From NCBI RefSeq assembly GCF_052180215.1, contig NZ_CP197471.1, positions 2,514,001 through 2,578,000 on the forward strand: a DNA stretch of 64,000 nt, read 5' to 3'. The stretch is from Pseudoneobacillus sp052180215. Its GTDB lineage: Bacteria > Bacillota > Bacilli > Bacillales > Cytobacillaceae. The translations under genes and the position numbers were made by a program. Each line of letters starts with the position of its first letter. Position 1 is the stretch's first letter. The notes under the pieces were generated by a model. That model was given only the letters and a program-made list of their open reading frames with translations, ran no database searches and was not told where the DNA came from. Shown here piece by piece: positions 32,461 through 41,933 of the stretch.

Positions 32461-32484
32461 AAAAAAAACACCGAGTTCTCGGTG
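32461..32484 (-). terminator. Terminator of the GGDEF gene
   Basis: CACCGAG and CTCGGTG (32469-32484) pair with a two-base loop; on the minus strand the stem runs into eight T. It lies back to back with the small-RNA terminator. Confidence 0.85.
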
Positions 32485-32496
32485 CTTCATTTAATT

Positions 32497-33633
32497 TTAT
32501 ATATTTTGAATATGTGTTTCATTTATAAAATAATTATTTTTTCCATTTTCTTTTGCCAGGTACATCGCAGTATCTGCTTCTTTAATTACCTGATCTATAT
32601 CTTTCTCACCGAGTTTTGATAAGGAAATTCCAATACTGACTGTTACCTTCGCTTCATGATCTTCCAGCAAAAATGGAAAAGAAAATGCATGGATAATGGA
32701 TTCTGCAGTTTGTATAGCATCATTTACATGAGCATTTTCTAAAAGGATTAGGAATTCATCTCCACCAAATCGGGATACCATTCCATTATTTTGGATACTG
32801 CTAGTAAATTTAACTGCAGCAAGTTTAATGAGCTGATCTCCGCAATCATGACCTAAAGTATCATTAATTTCTTTAAAACCATCTAAGTCTATAAAAAGAA
32901 CGGCAACCTGCGTCCCCATTGATAATGAACATAAATGTTTTTTTAAGAAGTCCCTATTTGGTAATCCTGTTAATGAGTCATGATATGCAAGGTAATGTAA
33001 TTTCTCTTCAAGTAGTTTCCTTTCAGTAATATCTCTTGCGATGGCCAAAACAACCTTTTTATTATCTAATTGAAAAACATTAGCCGTAATATCACTTGGT
33101 ATATATTGACCATCCTTGGAAACGTATCTTCCCTCAAATGAAAGAGTACCAGTTCGGACCAATTCTAACTGTAATTCCTTAATTTTAGATAGACGATCAT
33201 GAGAAGTAAATTCAAGCGGATTCATTTTCAATAATTCGTCTTTTGTATATCCAAGTTTTCGGCAAGCTGAATCATTTATTTCTAATACGACACCTGGCAT
33301 TAAATCTTCTTTTAGTTCAAATAAATAAACCATGTCCCCAGAAAAATCAAATAAAGTTCTGTACTTTAATTCGTTTTCTTTAATCATTTCTTGGTCCTTT
33401 TTTAATTTACGAATTAGGAAAATCAATGCCAAATAAATAAGAGTATTAATAAATATACCAAATACATTACCTAAGAGAAGATTACTAGGCATTCCAAAAC
33501 TCATATGAAAAATGGGCATTAGATAGAAAAATCCAAACATAATATTGAAACCAATTAATCCAATCCCAATATAGTTTAAATAATTTAGAATTTGATATGT
33601 TGAATGTTGAGTTTCTTTTGTTATTCTAATCAA
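32497..33633 (-). CDS. Membrane PAS-GGDEF diguanylate cyclase
   Basis: This is a 378-aa signalling protein. Two TM helices lie at about residues 18-75, a PAS domain at about 85-205 (YRTLFDFSGDMVYLFE ... AIARDITERK) and a GGDEF domain at about 210-370 with intact RFGGDEFLIL. The intact motif suggests active c-di-GMP synthesis. No RxxD inhibitory site is evident just before it. Start is TTG at 33633, supported by a weak GGTAGG. No phosphodiesterase neighbour is seen. Confidence 0.9.
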   Translation of the reverse strand: MIRITKETQHSTYQILNYLNYIGIGLIGFNIMFGFFYLMPIFHMSFGMPSNLLLGNVFGIFINTLIYLALIFLIRKLKKDQEMIKENELKYRTLFDFSGDMVYLFELKEDLMPGVVLEINDSACRKLGYTKDELLKMNPLEFTSHDRLSKIKELQLELVRTGTLSFEGRYVSKDGQYIPSDITANVFQLDNKKVVLAIARDITERKLLEEKLHYLAYHDSLTGLPNRDFLKKHLCSLSMGTQVAVLFIDLDGFKEINDTLGHDCGDQLIKLAAVKFTSSIQNNGMVSRFGGDEFLILLENAHVNDAIQTAESIIHAFSFPFLLEDHEAKVTVSIGISLSKLGEKDIDQVIKEADTAMYLAKENGKNNYFINETHIQNI

Positions 33634-33790
33634 GACACTGTCCTACCTTCATGTAAACAATCGTTGTTTGATAAATGATATTAGAAACGAGAAACAGATT
33701 CTTTTCATATCATTTTGTAAATTCCTTCTTATATTAAAGGGTAATCCTCTTATTTTCTATATTCACCCTATAAAAACCTTTTTTTAAACA

Positions 33791-33822
33791 AAAATAAAAG
33801 CAAGCACTTTAATGCTTACTTT
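33791..33822 (-). terminator. Terminator overlapping the end of the TetR gene
   Basis: On the minus strand AAAGTAAGCA and TGCTTGCTTT pair with one mismatch, followed by TATTTTTG. The stem includes the stop codon of the regulator. Confidence 0.75.
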
Positions 33823-34435
33823 TTGGATTTGTGATTCTACTAATATACATATCCTTCATTTCTTTGATCACACCATGATAAGGATAATCTTTATATAATG
33901 TTTGAATGGTAGCTCCATCTAGAATAGACCAAAAGATATCTCCATACAATTTTGTGTCTAAATCTTCCTTAATTTCCCCTGCTGCCTGTCCATCTTTTAG
34001 AATATCAGAAATGAATTTAATAAAGAATTCATGTCTCCGCTCGTTTAAGATTCGATTTACTTCTTTATGTCTTGAAGAATAAATTTTAAATTCATAGTGA
34101 ACAATTACATCTTCAACGTGCTTTTCCTCAAATGGGTCTATTGTTAGATATACATCGAATAAGTAATTTATTTTCTCTACAGCAGTATGAAATTCAGATA
34201 TTTTTTTTATTAATTCACCGTTCGTTTCAAGTGTTTCACTTCGCATGAGTTCTAAATAGATATCATCTTTACTTGAAAAGTAATTATATATTGCTCCCTT
34301 ACTCATCCCTGAATGATGAACAATATCATCGATGGTGGCAGCTTCAAACCCTTTTTTTGCAAAACAGGCGAAAGCACTGGCCAATATTTCTTTTTTCTTT
34401 TTTTCTTTATATTCATCTGAAACAATTGGTGGCAT
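33809..34435 (-). CDS. TetR/AcrR-family transcriptional regulator
   Basis: This is a 208-aa regulator. The HTH is clear at residues 10-60 (EILASAFACFAKKGFEAATI and GMSKGAIYNYFSSKDDIYLE). The ligand domain is unassigned. The gene is monocistronic with an intergenic region of 180 bp upstream. Its target is not evident: the neighbour is the M32 carboxypeptidase in the same direction. Confidence 0.9.
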   Translation of the reverse strand: MPPIVSDEYKEKKKKEILASAFACFAKKGFEAATIDDIVHHSGMSKGAIYNYFSSKDDIYLELMRSETLETNGELIKKISEFHTAVEKINYLFDVYLTIDPFEEKHVEDVIVHYEFKIYSSRHKEVNRILNERRHEFFIKFISDILKDGQAAGEIKEDLDTKLYGDIFWSILDGATIQTLYKDYPYHGVIKEMKDMYISRITNPKSKH

Positions 34436-34574
34436 AATACCCTCCGATTATTTTATTAACTTTTTATTCTATATTACTAATAATACCCTACCTTACAATT
34501 CAATCCAACCCAATTTAGGAGAGAATTGCATATATTCTCTTTTCATTACCTTAGATATTCTATTAATTAAATGA

Positions 34575-34601
34575 AGGAGGAATAATATCCTTATTCCTCC
34601 T
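34575..34601 (-). terminator. Hairpin after the carboxypeptidase gene
   Basis: AGGAGGAATAA (34575-34585) and TTATTCCTCCT (34591-34601) form an 11-bp perfect stem with a 5-nt loop. The T tract on the minus strand is weak. Confidence 0.7.
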
Positions 34602-34615
34602 GCTTTAATTATTTT

Positions 34616-36130
34616 TTAAAGCCCATAAATTTGAGAGTATTTAGCAGTTAAATACTCGGCAAGATACTTGGCATTAAGTTCTTCCCCGGTGACTTTTACA
34701 ATTAACTCATTTGGAGACAGGAAGCTACCGTATTGATGAATCTTTGTACGAAGCCATTCATTCACGATTTCAAACTGTCCATTTTCAATTGTCTGATAAA
34801 AATGAGGGATTTCCTGCTGTATGGTATTTAAAATCTGTGCTGCATAAAGATTCCCTAAGGTGTAGGATGGAAAGTAACCTAAACCTCCGAAAGACCAATG
34901 GACATCTTGCAGTACCCCTTCTGAATCGTTGTTTGGAACAGTTCCAATATATTCTTCCATCTTTTTATTCCAAATGGATGGTAAGTCTTTTACTTGTAAT
35001 TCCCCTGAAATTAAACCTTTTTCGATTTCATATCGAATCATGATATGAAGGTTATATGTTAATTCGTCTGCCTCTACTCTAATTAACGATGGTTTGACTG
35101 TATTAATAGCTCGATAAAATTCATCCACTGTAATATCTTTTAATTGCTCTGGGAAATAAGATTGTAAGGTTGGGAAGAAGAAATTCCAAAACTCTTTACT
35201 TCTTCCAACCATATTTTCAAAAAATCTTGATTGGGACTCATGAATCCCAAAAGATGTACCGTTTCTTAGCACTGTTCCTTCATATTCTGGATCTATATTT
35301 TGTTCATACATACCATGCCCTGCTTCATGAATCGTACCAAATAACGCAGAACGAACATTGTTTTCTAAATACCTTGTTGTAATCCGTACGTCACCCGTAT
35401 TCATAGATTGAGCAAATGGATGTACCGTTTCATCTAAACGGCCAGCTTCCATATCAAATCCTATAATTGGTAGAACATATCGATTAAATTCTTTTTGCTT
35501 TTCTGTACTGAACTTTTGGTCAAAAATTTCCTCAGGTGTTTTGTAAGGAGAATCTTGTATTCTCTTTAATAATTCAACACTTACTTTACGGAGTTCAGCA
35601 AATAAAGGATCAAGCGCTTCAACAGTAAGACCTTGCTCAAATTCATCTAATAAAGCATTATAAGGATGACCTTTATAACCAACTATCTCTGCAAATTTTC
35701 TTTTCATTTCTACTATTCTTTCTAAATAAGGTAGATAATGTCCAAAGTCATTATTTGCTCTTGCTTCTTCCCAAATATGGTTAGCCTCATTTGTTAGAGT
35801 TGAATATTCCTGATAGAGTTCTGTCGGGATTGCCTTTGATCTATCATAGAATTGTTTACGTTCACGGACTCTTGCGCGTGTTACCTCATCCAAGCTATTC
35901 ATCATTTCAGGGGATGATAGTTCATTTAACAAATTTCCCATATCTTCTGAAACCATCAGTTTGAAAATTTCAGTTTCTAAAGCAGATGCAGCTTTTGAAA
36001 ATAACATTCTTCCTTTTTTGGGAGCCATCACTTTTTGGTCCCATCCTACTAGGGCAGAAACAGTTGAAAGATGGGTAATCTTTTCATCTAACTCTTTAAA
36101 CAATTGCAACGAATTTTTAGTTGTTATCAT
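34616..36130 (-). CDS. ypwA: M32-family metallocarboxypeptidase
   Basis: This is a 504-aa carboxypeptidase of the Taq family. The zinc motif HEAGH (in TIHEAGHGMYEQ) lies near residue 265, followed by the third ligand Glu in HESQSRFFENMVGRS, given as ESQSRFFENMVG. Length equals the B. subtilis enzyme YpwA. It releases C-terminal amino acids, except where Pro blocks. It forms a possible transcript with the alpha/beta hydrolase upstream (29 bp gap). Confidence 0.93.
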   Translation of the reverse strand: MITTKNSLQLFKELDEKITHLSTVSALVGWDQKVMAPKKGRMLFSKAASALETEIFKLMVSEDMGNLLNELSSPEMMNSLDEVTRARVRERKQFYDRSKAIPTELYQEYSTLTNEANHIWEEARANNDFGHYLPYLERIVEMKRKFAEIVGYKGHPYNALLDEFEQGLTVEALDPLFAELRKVSVELLKRIQDSPYKTPEEIFDQKFSTEKQKEFNRYVLPIIGFDMEAGRLDETVHPFAQSMNTGDVRITTRYLENNVRSALFGTIHEAGHGMYEQNIDPEYEGTVLRNGTSFGIHESQSRFFENMVGRSKEFWNFFFPTLQSYFPEQLKDITVDEFYRAINTVKPSLIRVEADELTYNLHIMIRYEIEKGLISGELQVKDLPSIWNKKMEEYIGTVPNNDSEGVLQDVHWSFGGLGYFPSYTLGNLYAAQILNTIQQEIPHFYQTIENGQFEIVNEWLRTKIHQYGSFLSPNELIVKVTGEELNAKYLAEYLTAKYSQIYGL

Positions 36131-36159
36131 TATGTATTACCTCCATTTATCGTTTTAAT

Positions 36160-36984
36160 TTAGCTGAAAAATTCTTTTATTAATTTTTTCATTGCCTCAG
36201 GCTGTTCGACAATACTCCAATGACCACAATCTTTAATGATTTCCATCTGTGCGTGTGGGACATAAGTCAATAGTGTTTCCTTTAATTTCAGAGGAGAAAT
36301 AATATCATACTCACCCTGTGCTATTAAAATAGGAATTTCTGATATTTCCTCTAGTTTATTAGTTAAATCATAATAATTTATTATTTCTTTACCAAGTTCA
36401 CGATTCACTAGTGGGTTACTGGAGGTTTTTGTTTTTCTAGTCAATGTATCAAGTGAATACACATAATAAGGGTTAATAATATTAAAAATTTCTTGGACAT
36501 CAGCTTCGCCATTTTTAAGTCTATTAGATGTATCCTCTAATAATTCCTTATCTTTTATGGACAGTTTATTCTCTAATTCACTCCCAAATTCAATTAAATG
36601 ATTACCCTTTGCTCCAACAGCGGCTGTTAAGAAGATTTTATTAACCTGTTTTGGATATTTTGAAGCGTAAAGCAATGCAAGCATTGATCCCCAAGACTCA
36701 CCAATTAGATTTAACTTATCGATTCCTAAACGAATTCGGAGTTCTTCTAATGTTTCAACCTCTTCAATCAAAGTATAATCATCATTTAATGCTGTTTGTG
36801 ATTGACCGCATCCCCGTTGATCGTAAAATATCAATTGAAAATGTTCAGATAGACTCTGAAGATGTGGAAGAAAGTAACGATGCTCACCGCCTGGACCCCC
36901 ATGCAGGAATACTAAGGGATTGCCTTCACCGATTAATTTAACAAAAATTCTTAGGCCTCTTATTTCCAGGAAATTCTCCTCCAT
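36160..36984 (-). CDS. Alpha/beta hydrolase, proline iminopeptidase-like
   Basis: This is a 274-aa alpha/beta hydrolase. Features of the prolyl iminopeptidase (S33) group are HGGPGGEH, DQRGCGQS and the nucleophile elbow GESWGSM (Ser about residue 95). Asp lies in GEYDIISP and His in CGHWSIVEQP. The likely activity is release of N-terminal proline; other hydrolase activity is possible. It lies 29 bp upstream of a carboxypeptidase gene, consistent with peptide breakdown. Confidence 0.85.
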   Translation of the reverse strand: MEENFLEIRGLRIFVKLIGEGNPLVFLHGGPGGEHRYFLPHLQSLSEHFQLIFYDQRGCGQSQTALNDDYTLIEEVETLEELRIRLGIDKLNLIGESWGSMLALLYASKYPKQVNKIFLTAAVGAKGNHLIEFGSELENKLSIKDKELLEDTSNRLKNGEADVQEIFNIINPYYVYSLDTLTRKTKTSSNPLVNRELGKEIINYYDLTNKLEEISEIPILIAQGEYDIISPLKLKETLLTYVPHAQMEIIKDCGHWSIVEQPEAMKKLIKEFFS

Positions 36985-37112
36985 GTATCCATTTCACCTC
37001 GCTATATATCTTGGTTTTTAATAAAACGACTATACAGTTTATTTTATTAAACCATATACTAATCAACCTAGCAACAATATTTTCTAATAATTTGCACATT
37101 TCAAACACTTTT

Positions 37113-37140
37113 AAAAAAAACCTCCAATAATAATTGGAGG
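37113..37140 (-). terminator. Terminator of the AlaX-like gene
   Basis: CCTCCAAT, four bases and ATTGGAGG (37121-37140) form an 8-bp stem; eight T follow on the minus strand. Confidence 0.85.
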
Positions 37141-37150
37141 AATTGATATC

Positions 37151-38368
37151 TTAATTATTAATCTTTATTAATCGGTTTAATCGCATTATTCCATTATCCA
37201 ACAATTCAGTTCCAGAAATAATCGCATCTCCACCACCTTGTGCAAATGCATCATTTCCGCCTCCTCTACCGTTTATAAGGGGCAGTAACTCAGTCAAAAC
37301 GATTTTCATATTTTCCCTAATAGAAGTACCCCGTGCAACAACCACTTGAAGCTGTTGGTTATTTTCAGACACAAGCATAACCACAACATTTTCCAATTCG
37401 TTTGTAATGTATCTAGCCAAAGTTTGAAGATCCTTCATTGATCGATTTTGAAGGACTTTACCGAGTATAGTGTGATTATTAGCCATACACTCCTCTACCA
37501 ACTCTTTTGCTTCATAGTTCAAAATTCTTTGCCTAAGCTCGCCTAATTCCTTATCTGAATCTTTTACAGATTGTAATAAACGAGTTAATGAATCCACCAT
37601 ACCAGTTTCAGGTGCATTTAACATCTTTGTAAATTGCATAATAATTTGCTGTTTTTCATGCAGCTGCTTTAAGACTCTATTTCCACATACAAATTGGAGT
37701 CGAACTCTTTTTCTTTGTCTCTCCCAGGATAATATTTTTATGGAACCTACTTCGCCAGTAGAATTGGGATGGGTGCCTCCACAGCCGTTATAATCAAATT
37801 CTGGAATAATCACTAATCTAATGTTCTCAGTTACACTTGGTTGTTTACGAAGTGGATACTGTGGCAATTCTTCTTTAGTGACCCATTTAGTAATAATAGG
37901 TTTATTTTCTAATATTATTTGATTTGCTTTTTTTTCAACCTCTGATGCTTGCCGTTCCGTTAAATCCTCTACATCCAAATCTATCGTTACAATATCTTGT
38001 CCTAAATGAAAGCCAACTGTTTCAAAATCAAATAATTGTTCAAATGCCGCAGATAATATATGTTGACCACAATGTTGTTGCATATGATCAAACCGTCTGT
38101 CCCAATTAATTTGCCCATTAATCATCTTAATTGTCTCAGGAAGTGGTTCTGCTATATAGTGGCGTATTTCTCCTTCTATTTCTTCCACTTTTTCAACATA
38201 TGTATCGTTGAGAAATCCTGTGTCATATGGTTGTCCCCCGCCAGTAGGGTAAAAAGCTGTTTCTTCTAATACAGCATACCAAAGACCCGTTTCATCTTTA
38301 TCCTGTTTTTTCAGTTTGCTTGTAAAGGTTTGTATGTATGAATCCATATAATACAATTTGTGTTCCAT
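37151..38368 (-). CDS. AlaX-type alanyl-tRNA editing protein with DHHA1 domain
   Basis: This is a 405-aa stand-alone editing protein that hydrolyses mischarged Ser- or Gly-tRNA(Ala). The HxxxH zinc pair is in QQHCGQHILSA (about residue 98) and the second Cys/His pair in CGGTH (about 195). The C-terminal DHHA1 domain ends in GRGGGNDAFAQGGG. The catalytic domain of alanyl-tRNA synthetase is absent, which sets it apart from alaS. It is the long AlaX form. Confidence 0.9.
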   Translation of the reverse strand: MEHKLYYMDSYIQTFTSKLKKQDKDETGLWYAVLEETAFYPTGGGQPYDTGFLNDTYVEKVEEIEGEIRHYIAEPLPETIKMINGQINWDRRFDHMQQHCGQHILSAAFEQLFDFETVGFHLGQDIVTIDLDVEDLTERQASEVEKKANQIILENKPIITKWVTKEELPQYPLRKQPSVTENIRLVIIPEFDYNGCGGTHPNSTGEVGSIKILSWERQRKRVRLQFVCGNRVLKQLHEKQQIIMQFTKMLNAPETGMVDSLTRLLQSVKDSDKELGELRQRILNYEAKELVEECMANNHTILGKVLQNRSMKDLQTLARYITNELENVVVMLVSENNQQLQVVVARGTSIRENMKIVLTELLPLINGRGGGNDAFAQGGGDAIISGTELLDNGIMRLNRLIKINN

Positions 38369-38394
38369 AAATGTCCCCTTATCTTTATTTCAAG

Positions 38395-38589
38395 CTAAAA
38401 TTTCTTACTCATGCTTATTTGTTTTTTCATTAATTCATATGATTTATCAATGATATCCGTTAAGACATCCGCTTTATAAATTCTTCCAAGCTTCGTATTG
38501 TTTTGATAATATTCCACAATTTCATCAAGTTTTTGAGACGTTTCTTTCATTATTCTTATGTTTAATTGAATTCTTTCTTCTTTACTCAA
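38395..38589 (-). CDS. Small ribbon-helix-helix-like protein
   Basis: This is a 64-aa protein. The pattern IQLNIRIMKETSQKLDEIVEY, shown as NIRIMKETSQKLDEI, followed by a second helix (KADVLTDIIDKSYELM), looks like a ribbon-helix-helix DNA-binding fold as found in small regulators and antitoxins. I place the start at TTG 38589 because GGAG lies nine bases upstream; a TTG at 38604 is too close to AAGGGA. No toxin partner is adjacent on the same strand at close range. Confidence 0.55.
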   Translation of the reverse strand: MSKEERIQLNIRIMKETSQKLDEIVEYYQNNTKLGRIYKADVLTDIIDKSYELMKKQISMSKKF

Positions 38590-38715
38590 TTTACCATTCT
38601 CCAATCCCTTGTATATTATATCTACCTGCTAGCACATTGATAGACATATTATAGCAAATAGATACAATATTCAGCAAATATAGTACATTTCTTTTACCTA
38701 AACAAGTTCGCATGA

Positions 38716-39126
38716 TTAGGATAAAAACTTTTTAGGGCCAAAACGCCTATTATAAACAAATCTCTTTAGGTCTATATCTTTTAAATTTTTATCATAATAA
38801 CGAAATAACAGGGATTGATATTGAGGATATTTCTTCATTACAAAAAGAGCGAATTCCTTTCTTTCTGCCTTCGTGGCTTTGATGAAGTCAGTCTGATTAA
38901 CAATTTGGTCTAGTTGATTGCGAACATATTCCATGGTATCTTCCCATTTTGCTTTCTGTTCTTCTAAAATACTTTTTGCATACTCAGGAAGCTTTTCGAT
39001 TACTTGATCCATGTATCCTTGTAACCACATCAGCATTCTATCTTTTTCAGGCAACTCAAATACCATATTCATTAATTGAATTTCATCCATATCTTTACTT
39101 ATTGCATATTTACCTACTCGGTTCAT
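38716..39126 (-). CDS. Conserved hypothetical; C-terminus recalls T4 Rnl1-type RNA ligase tails
   Basis: This is a 136-aa, mostly helical protein. I do not recognise it as a whole. Its second half (KEFALFVMKKYPQYQ, then LLFRYYDK and RRFGPKKF) reminds me of the helical C-terminal domain of T4 RnlA-like RNA ligases. The nucleotidyltransferase domain with its KxxG motif is absent here. The protein could be a remnant, a free-standing domain, or unrelated. Confidence applies to the gene being real, not to the resemblance. Confidence 0.6.
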   Translation of the reverse strand: MNRVGKYAISKDMDEIQLMNMVFELPEKDRMLMWLQGYMDQVIEKLPEYAKSILEEQKAKWEDTMEYVRNQLDQIVNQTDFIKATKAERKEFALFVMKKYPQYQSLLFRYYDKNLKDIDLKRFVYNRRFGPKKFLS

Positions 39127-39227
39127 TTAACTCACCCCATTACAATTCTCTACCAATAAAGAATTATTTATTTGTGATTAAATAAACCTATTTATATATA
39201 GTTGAATTTCATTTCTTAAAAAACATA

Positions 39228-39264
39228 AAAAAGCCTTTTCTACTAGTGTAGGAAAGGCCTTTTT
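39228..39264 (-). terminator. Terminator after VOC gene
   Basis: AAAAAGCCTTTTC and GGAAAGGCCTTTTT (39228-39264) pair with a small bulge; T runs occur on both strands. Confidence 0.8.
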
Positions 39265-39266
39265 GA

Positions 39267-39635
39267 CTATTTATATTCTAAAAATTCTACTCTATTTCCA
39301 AAAGGGTCATTAACAAAAAAACGAGCTCTTCCATCAATAGGTGCATCTTCTTTCGTTTTAATACCGTTCCCTTCTAAATGCAATCTAAAATCCTCTATGT
39401 TTCCTATTACAAATGCCGGATGAGCCTTCTTAGCCGGAAGAAAATCCTCTTCAACTCCAATATGAATTTGTTGATTACCATATTGAAACCAGCATCCTCC
39501 TCGCCCTTGTAAACTTTCAGGCTTTTGTACTTCCGTGAGACCTACAATCTCTCCCCAGAATTTTCTTGCCTCCTCTTCACAACCTTTTGGAGCAGCTAAC
39601 TGAATGTGGTCAATTCCCATATACTCAAATTTCAC
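39267..39635 (-). CDS. VOC-family (glyoxalase-fold) protein
   Basis: This is a 122-aa vicinal-oxygen-chelate protein. Typical marks are MGIDHIQLAAPKGCEEEARKF, shown as IDHIQLAAP with metal His, QIHIGVEEDF, AFVIGNIEDF and the closing FFVNDPFGNRVEFLE. It starts at GTG 39635, seven bases after AGGGGG. The family covers glyoxalases, dioxygenases and fosfomycin/bleomycin resistance proteins, so function stays open. Confidence 0.85.
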   Translation of the reverse strand: MKFEYMGIDHIQLAAPKGCEEEARKFWGEIVGLTEVQKPESLQGRGGCWFQYGNQQIHIGVEEDFLPAKKAHPAFVIGNIEDFRLHLEGNGIKTKEDAPIDGRARFFVNDPFGNRVEFLEYK

Positions 39636-39706
39636 TATTTTTCCCCCTAACAATATATCAATTTATAATTATTCTCTTAATAAGAAAGAAATCCTTTATT
39701 AACAAG

Positions 39707-39733
39707 AAAAAGAGCCCAAAAAAATCTGAGCTC
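39707..39733 (-). terminator. Terminator of the prolyl oligopeptidase gene
   Basis: On the minus strand GAGCTCA and TGGGCTC pair (one G-U) and are followed by TTTTTC. Confidence 0.75.
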
Positions 39734-39745
39734 ATTTCTTTATGA

Positions 39746-41767
39746 TTAATTAAGTTCTTTATCAAGAAATGCGTAAAAATCTACCCATTCATCTATTAGT
39801 TTAGAGGTTGGTTTTCCTAACCCATGCCCTGCTTTTGCTTCAAGACGTAAAACAACAGTAGAATCTGGATTTGCTTTTTCTACTAAAGTAGCAGCGAATT
39901 TCTTAGCATGTGCTGGAACAACCCGATCATCACTTTCAGCCGTTGCAATTAGAACTGGCGGATACAGTTCCCCCTGTTTAATATTATGCAACGGAGAATA
40001 TGCATATAAAAATGGGAAATGTTCTGGATTTTCGGCAGTACCATACTCTGGAATCCAATAACGACCAATGGTGAATTTGTGATAGCGCAGCATATCAATT
40101 ACAGGTACCCGACAAATAACCGCTCCATAAAGATCAGGACGTTGAACCATACATGCAGCTACTAATAAACCACCATTGGAGCCACCCATAATCGAGAGTT
40201 TATGTTTATTTGTATAGTTCTCTTGAATTAACCATTCTGCAGCAGAAATAAAATCATCAAATACATTTTGTTTCTTTTCCAGCATACCAGCTCTATGCCA
40301 GTCTTCACCGTATTCAGAACCCCCTCTTAGGTTAGCAACTGCATAAACGCCGCCATTTTCAAGCCATCTTAGAAGAGCAGGGTTAAAACTCGGTGTTAAG
40401 CTGATATTAAAACCACCATAAGCATATAAAATAACAGGATTCTCACTATTTAAGGCTAATCCCTTTTTATGGGTTAAAAACATCGGTACTTTTGTTCCAT
40501 CTTTAGAAGTATAGAATACTTGATTTGTTTCATATTGCTCTACTTCAAACGAAATGTCAGATTGACCAAACACTTCCAATTGACTTGTAATAAAGTCATA
40601 TTTATAGACAATGGTTGGGAATAAAAAGGATGTTAGACCAAAATAAAATTCAGTTTCTTCCGCACTACCGGAAATATCAGTCAAAGAACCTAAAATAGGT
40701 AAATCTAAGTTTTTCATTTTAGTTCCATTTTGGTTATACATATGAATTTGATGATGGGCATCATGTAAAAAAACAATAACAAAATGTCCATTAATAAACT
40801 TGACTGAATCCATGACATCATTTTGTTCTGGGACTATTTCTTTCCAGTTATCTTGACTAGATTGTTGTAAATCAATGGAGATAATTCTTCCTTTTGGCGC
40901 AGCAAGAGTAGTTTTAAAATAAAATGTAGTACCAATATTTGTAATGTAGGAATATTCAGCATCTTGTTTATCTAACAAACGAATAAAAGATTCATTAGAA
41001 TCTAGTGACTTTATATAGATCCGATTTTCTGCAGCGGTTCCAAAGCTAACATGTAAACCTAAGTAATTTTTATCAGCTGAAATAAATGGTGAAAACATTA
41101 ACTCTTTATTTTCTGGTTGTTCATGTATTAATATATCTGCTGATTGATCAGTACCAATTTGATGAAAATAGACTTTATTATGGCAACCTTCATCTGCAGG
41201 ATCAATGGTTCCAGGTTGAGGAAAACGATTATAGTAAAAACCGCTGTTATCTGGATTCCAGGCGATAGTTGTAAATTTCACCCATTGTAAATAATCCCCA
41301 AGATCTTCACCTGTTTCAACTTTACGAATTCGAATAGTTTGCCAATCACTTCCACTTTCTGAGGTAGCATAAGCTACTAATTCTGAGCTAGGACTAATCG
41401 CAAAATTGGTTAAAGCAACTGTTCCATCAGTACTCAACTGATTTGGGTCAATAACAACAGATTCTGAGTTGTTGTCTTCAACATAAAGAATCGCCTGATT
41501 TTGTAGACCATCATTTTTTTGGTAAAACAGACGACTTTCTACTTTTTTAGGAACAAAGTGTTTAGGATAATTCCATAGCTCTGTTAATCTTTCTTTATCC
41601 TCTTTGCTATTTGTTGTTCGTGAAAAATAGGCTTCACAACGACTTTGCATTTCCTTTCCCCACTGAATGGTTTCCTTGGAATTTGGGTCCTCTAACCAAC
41701 GATATGGATCAGCAACTGCAGTTCCATGAAAGTCTTCAACTAGATTACTTTTAAATGTAATGGACAT
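39746..41767 (-). CDS. Prolyl oligopeptidase family (S9A) serine peptidase
   Basis: This is a 673-aa peptidase. An N-terminal beta-propeller (about residues 60-390) is followed by the alpha/beta hydrolase domain. The nucleophile motif is GGSNGGLL (Ser about 535), with Asp in AESDDRVVP and His in AKAGHGLG. The opening HGTAVADPYRWLED is typical of the family. No signal peptide is seen, so it is cytoplasmic. It cleaves after proline in oligopeptides. Confidence 0.93.
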   Translation of the reverse strand: MSITFKSNLVEDFHGTAVADPYRWLEDPNSKETIQWGKEMQSRCEAYFSRTTNSKEDKERLTELWNYPKHFVPKKVESRLFYQKNDGLQNQAILYVEDNNSESVVIDPNQLSTDGTVALTNFAISPSSELVAYATSESGSDWQTIRIRKVETGEDLGDYLQWVKFTTIAWNPDNSGFYYNRFPQPGTIDPADEGCHNKVYFHQIGTDQSADILIHEQPENKELMFSPFISADKNYLGLHVSFGTAAENRIYIKSLDSNESFIRLLDKQDAEYSYITNIGTTFYFKTTLAAPKGRIISIDLQQSSQDNWKEIVPEQNDVMDSVKFINGHFVIVFLHDAHHQIHMYNQNGTKMKNLDLPILGSLTDISGSAEETEFYFGLTSFLFPTIVYKYDFITSQLEVFGQSDISFEVEQYETNQVFYTSKDGTKVPMFLTHKKGLALNSENPVILYAYGGFNISLTPSFNPALLRWLENGGVYAVANLRGGSEYGEDWHRAGMLEKKQNVFDDFISAAEWLIQENYTNKHKLSIMGGSNGGLLVAACMVQRPDLYGAVICRVPVIDMLRYHKFTIGRYWIPEYGTAENPEHFPFLYAYSPLHNIKQGELYPPVLIATAESDDRVVPAHAKKFAATLVEKANPDSTVVLRLEAKAGHGLGKPTSKLIDEWVDFYAFLDKELN

Positions 41768-41880
41768 ATGTTCTTCTCTCCTTTTATCCTTTCAAATCTA
41801 TTTCGCTATGCGAAATAAAAACTCCTGCTTAAGGATAAAGGTTTTTTACTCTTTTTTTTCTTTACGCCTTCATAAAAGGA

Positions 41881-41906
41881 AAAATCCCCTCTAAAGGGGA
41901 TTTTTA
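41881..41906 (-). terminator. Terminator after small membrane protein gene
   Basis: AAAATCCCC, six bases and GGGGATTTT (41881-41903) pair; T runs occur on both strands. Confidence 0.8.
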
Positions 41907-41933
41907 ATAATAAGTTTTAAACGTATTTATTCA

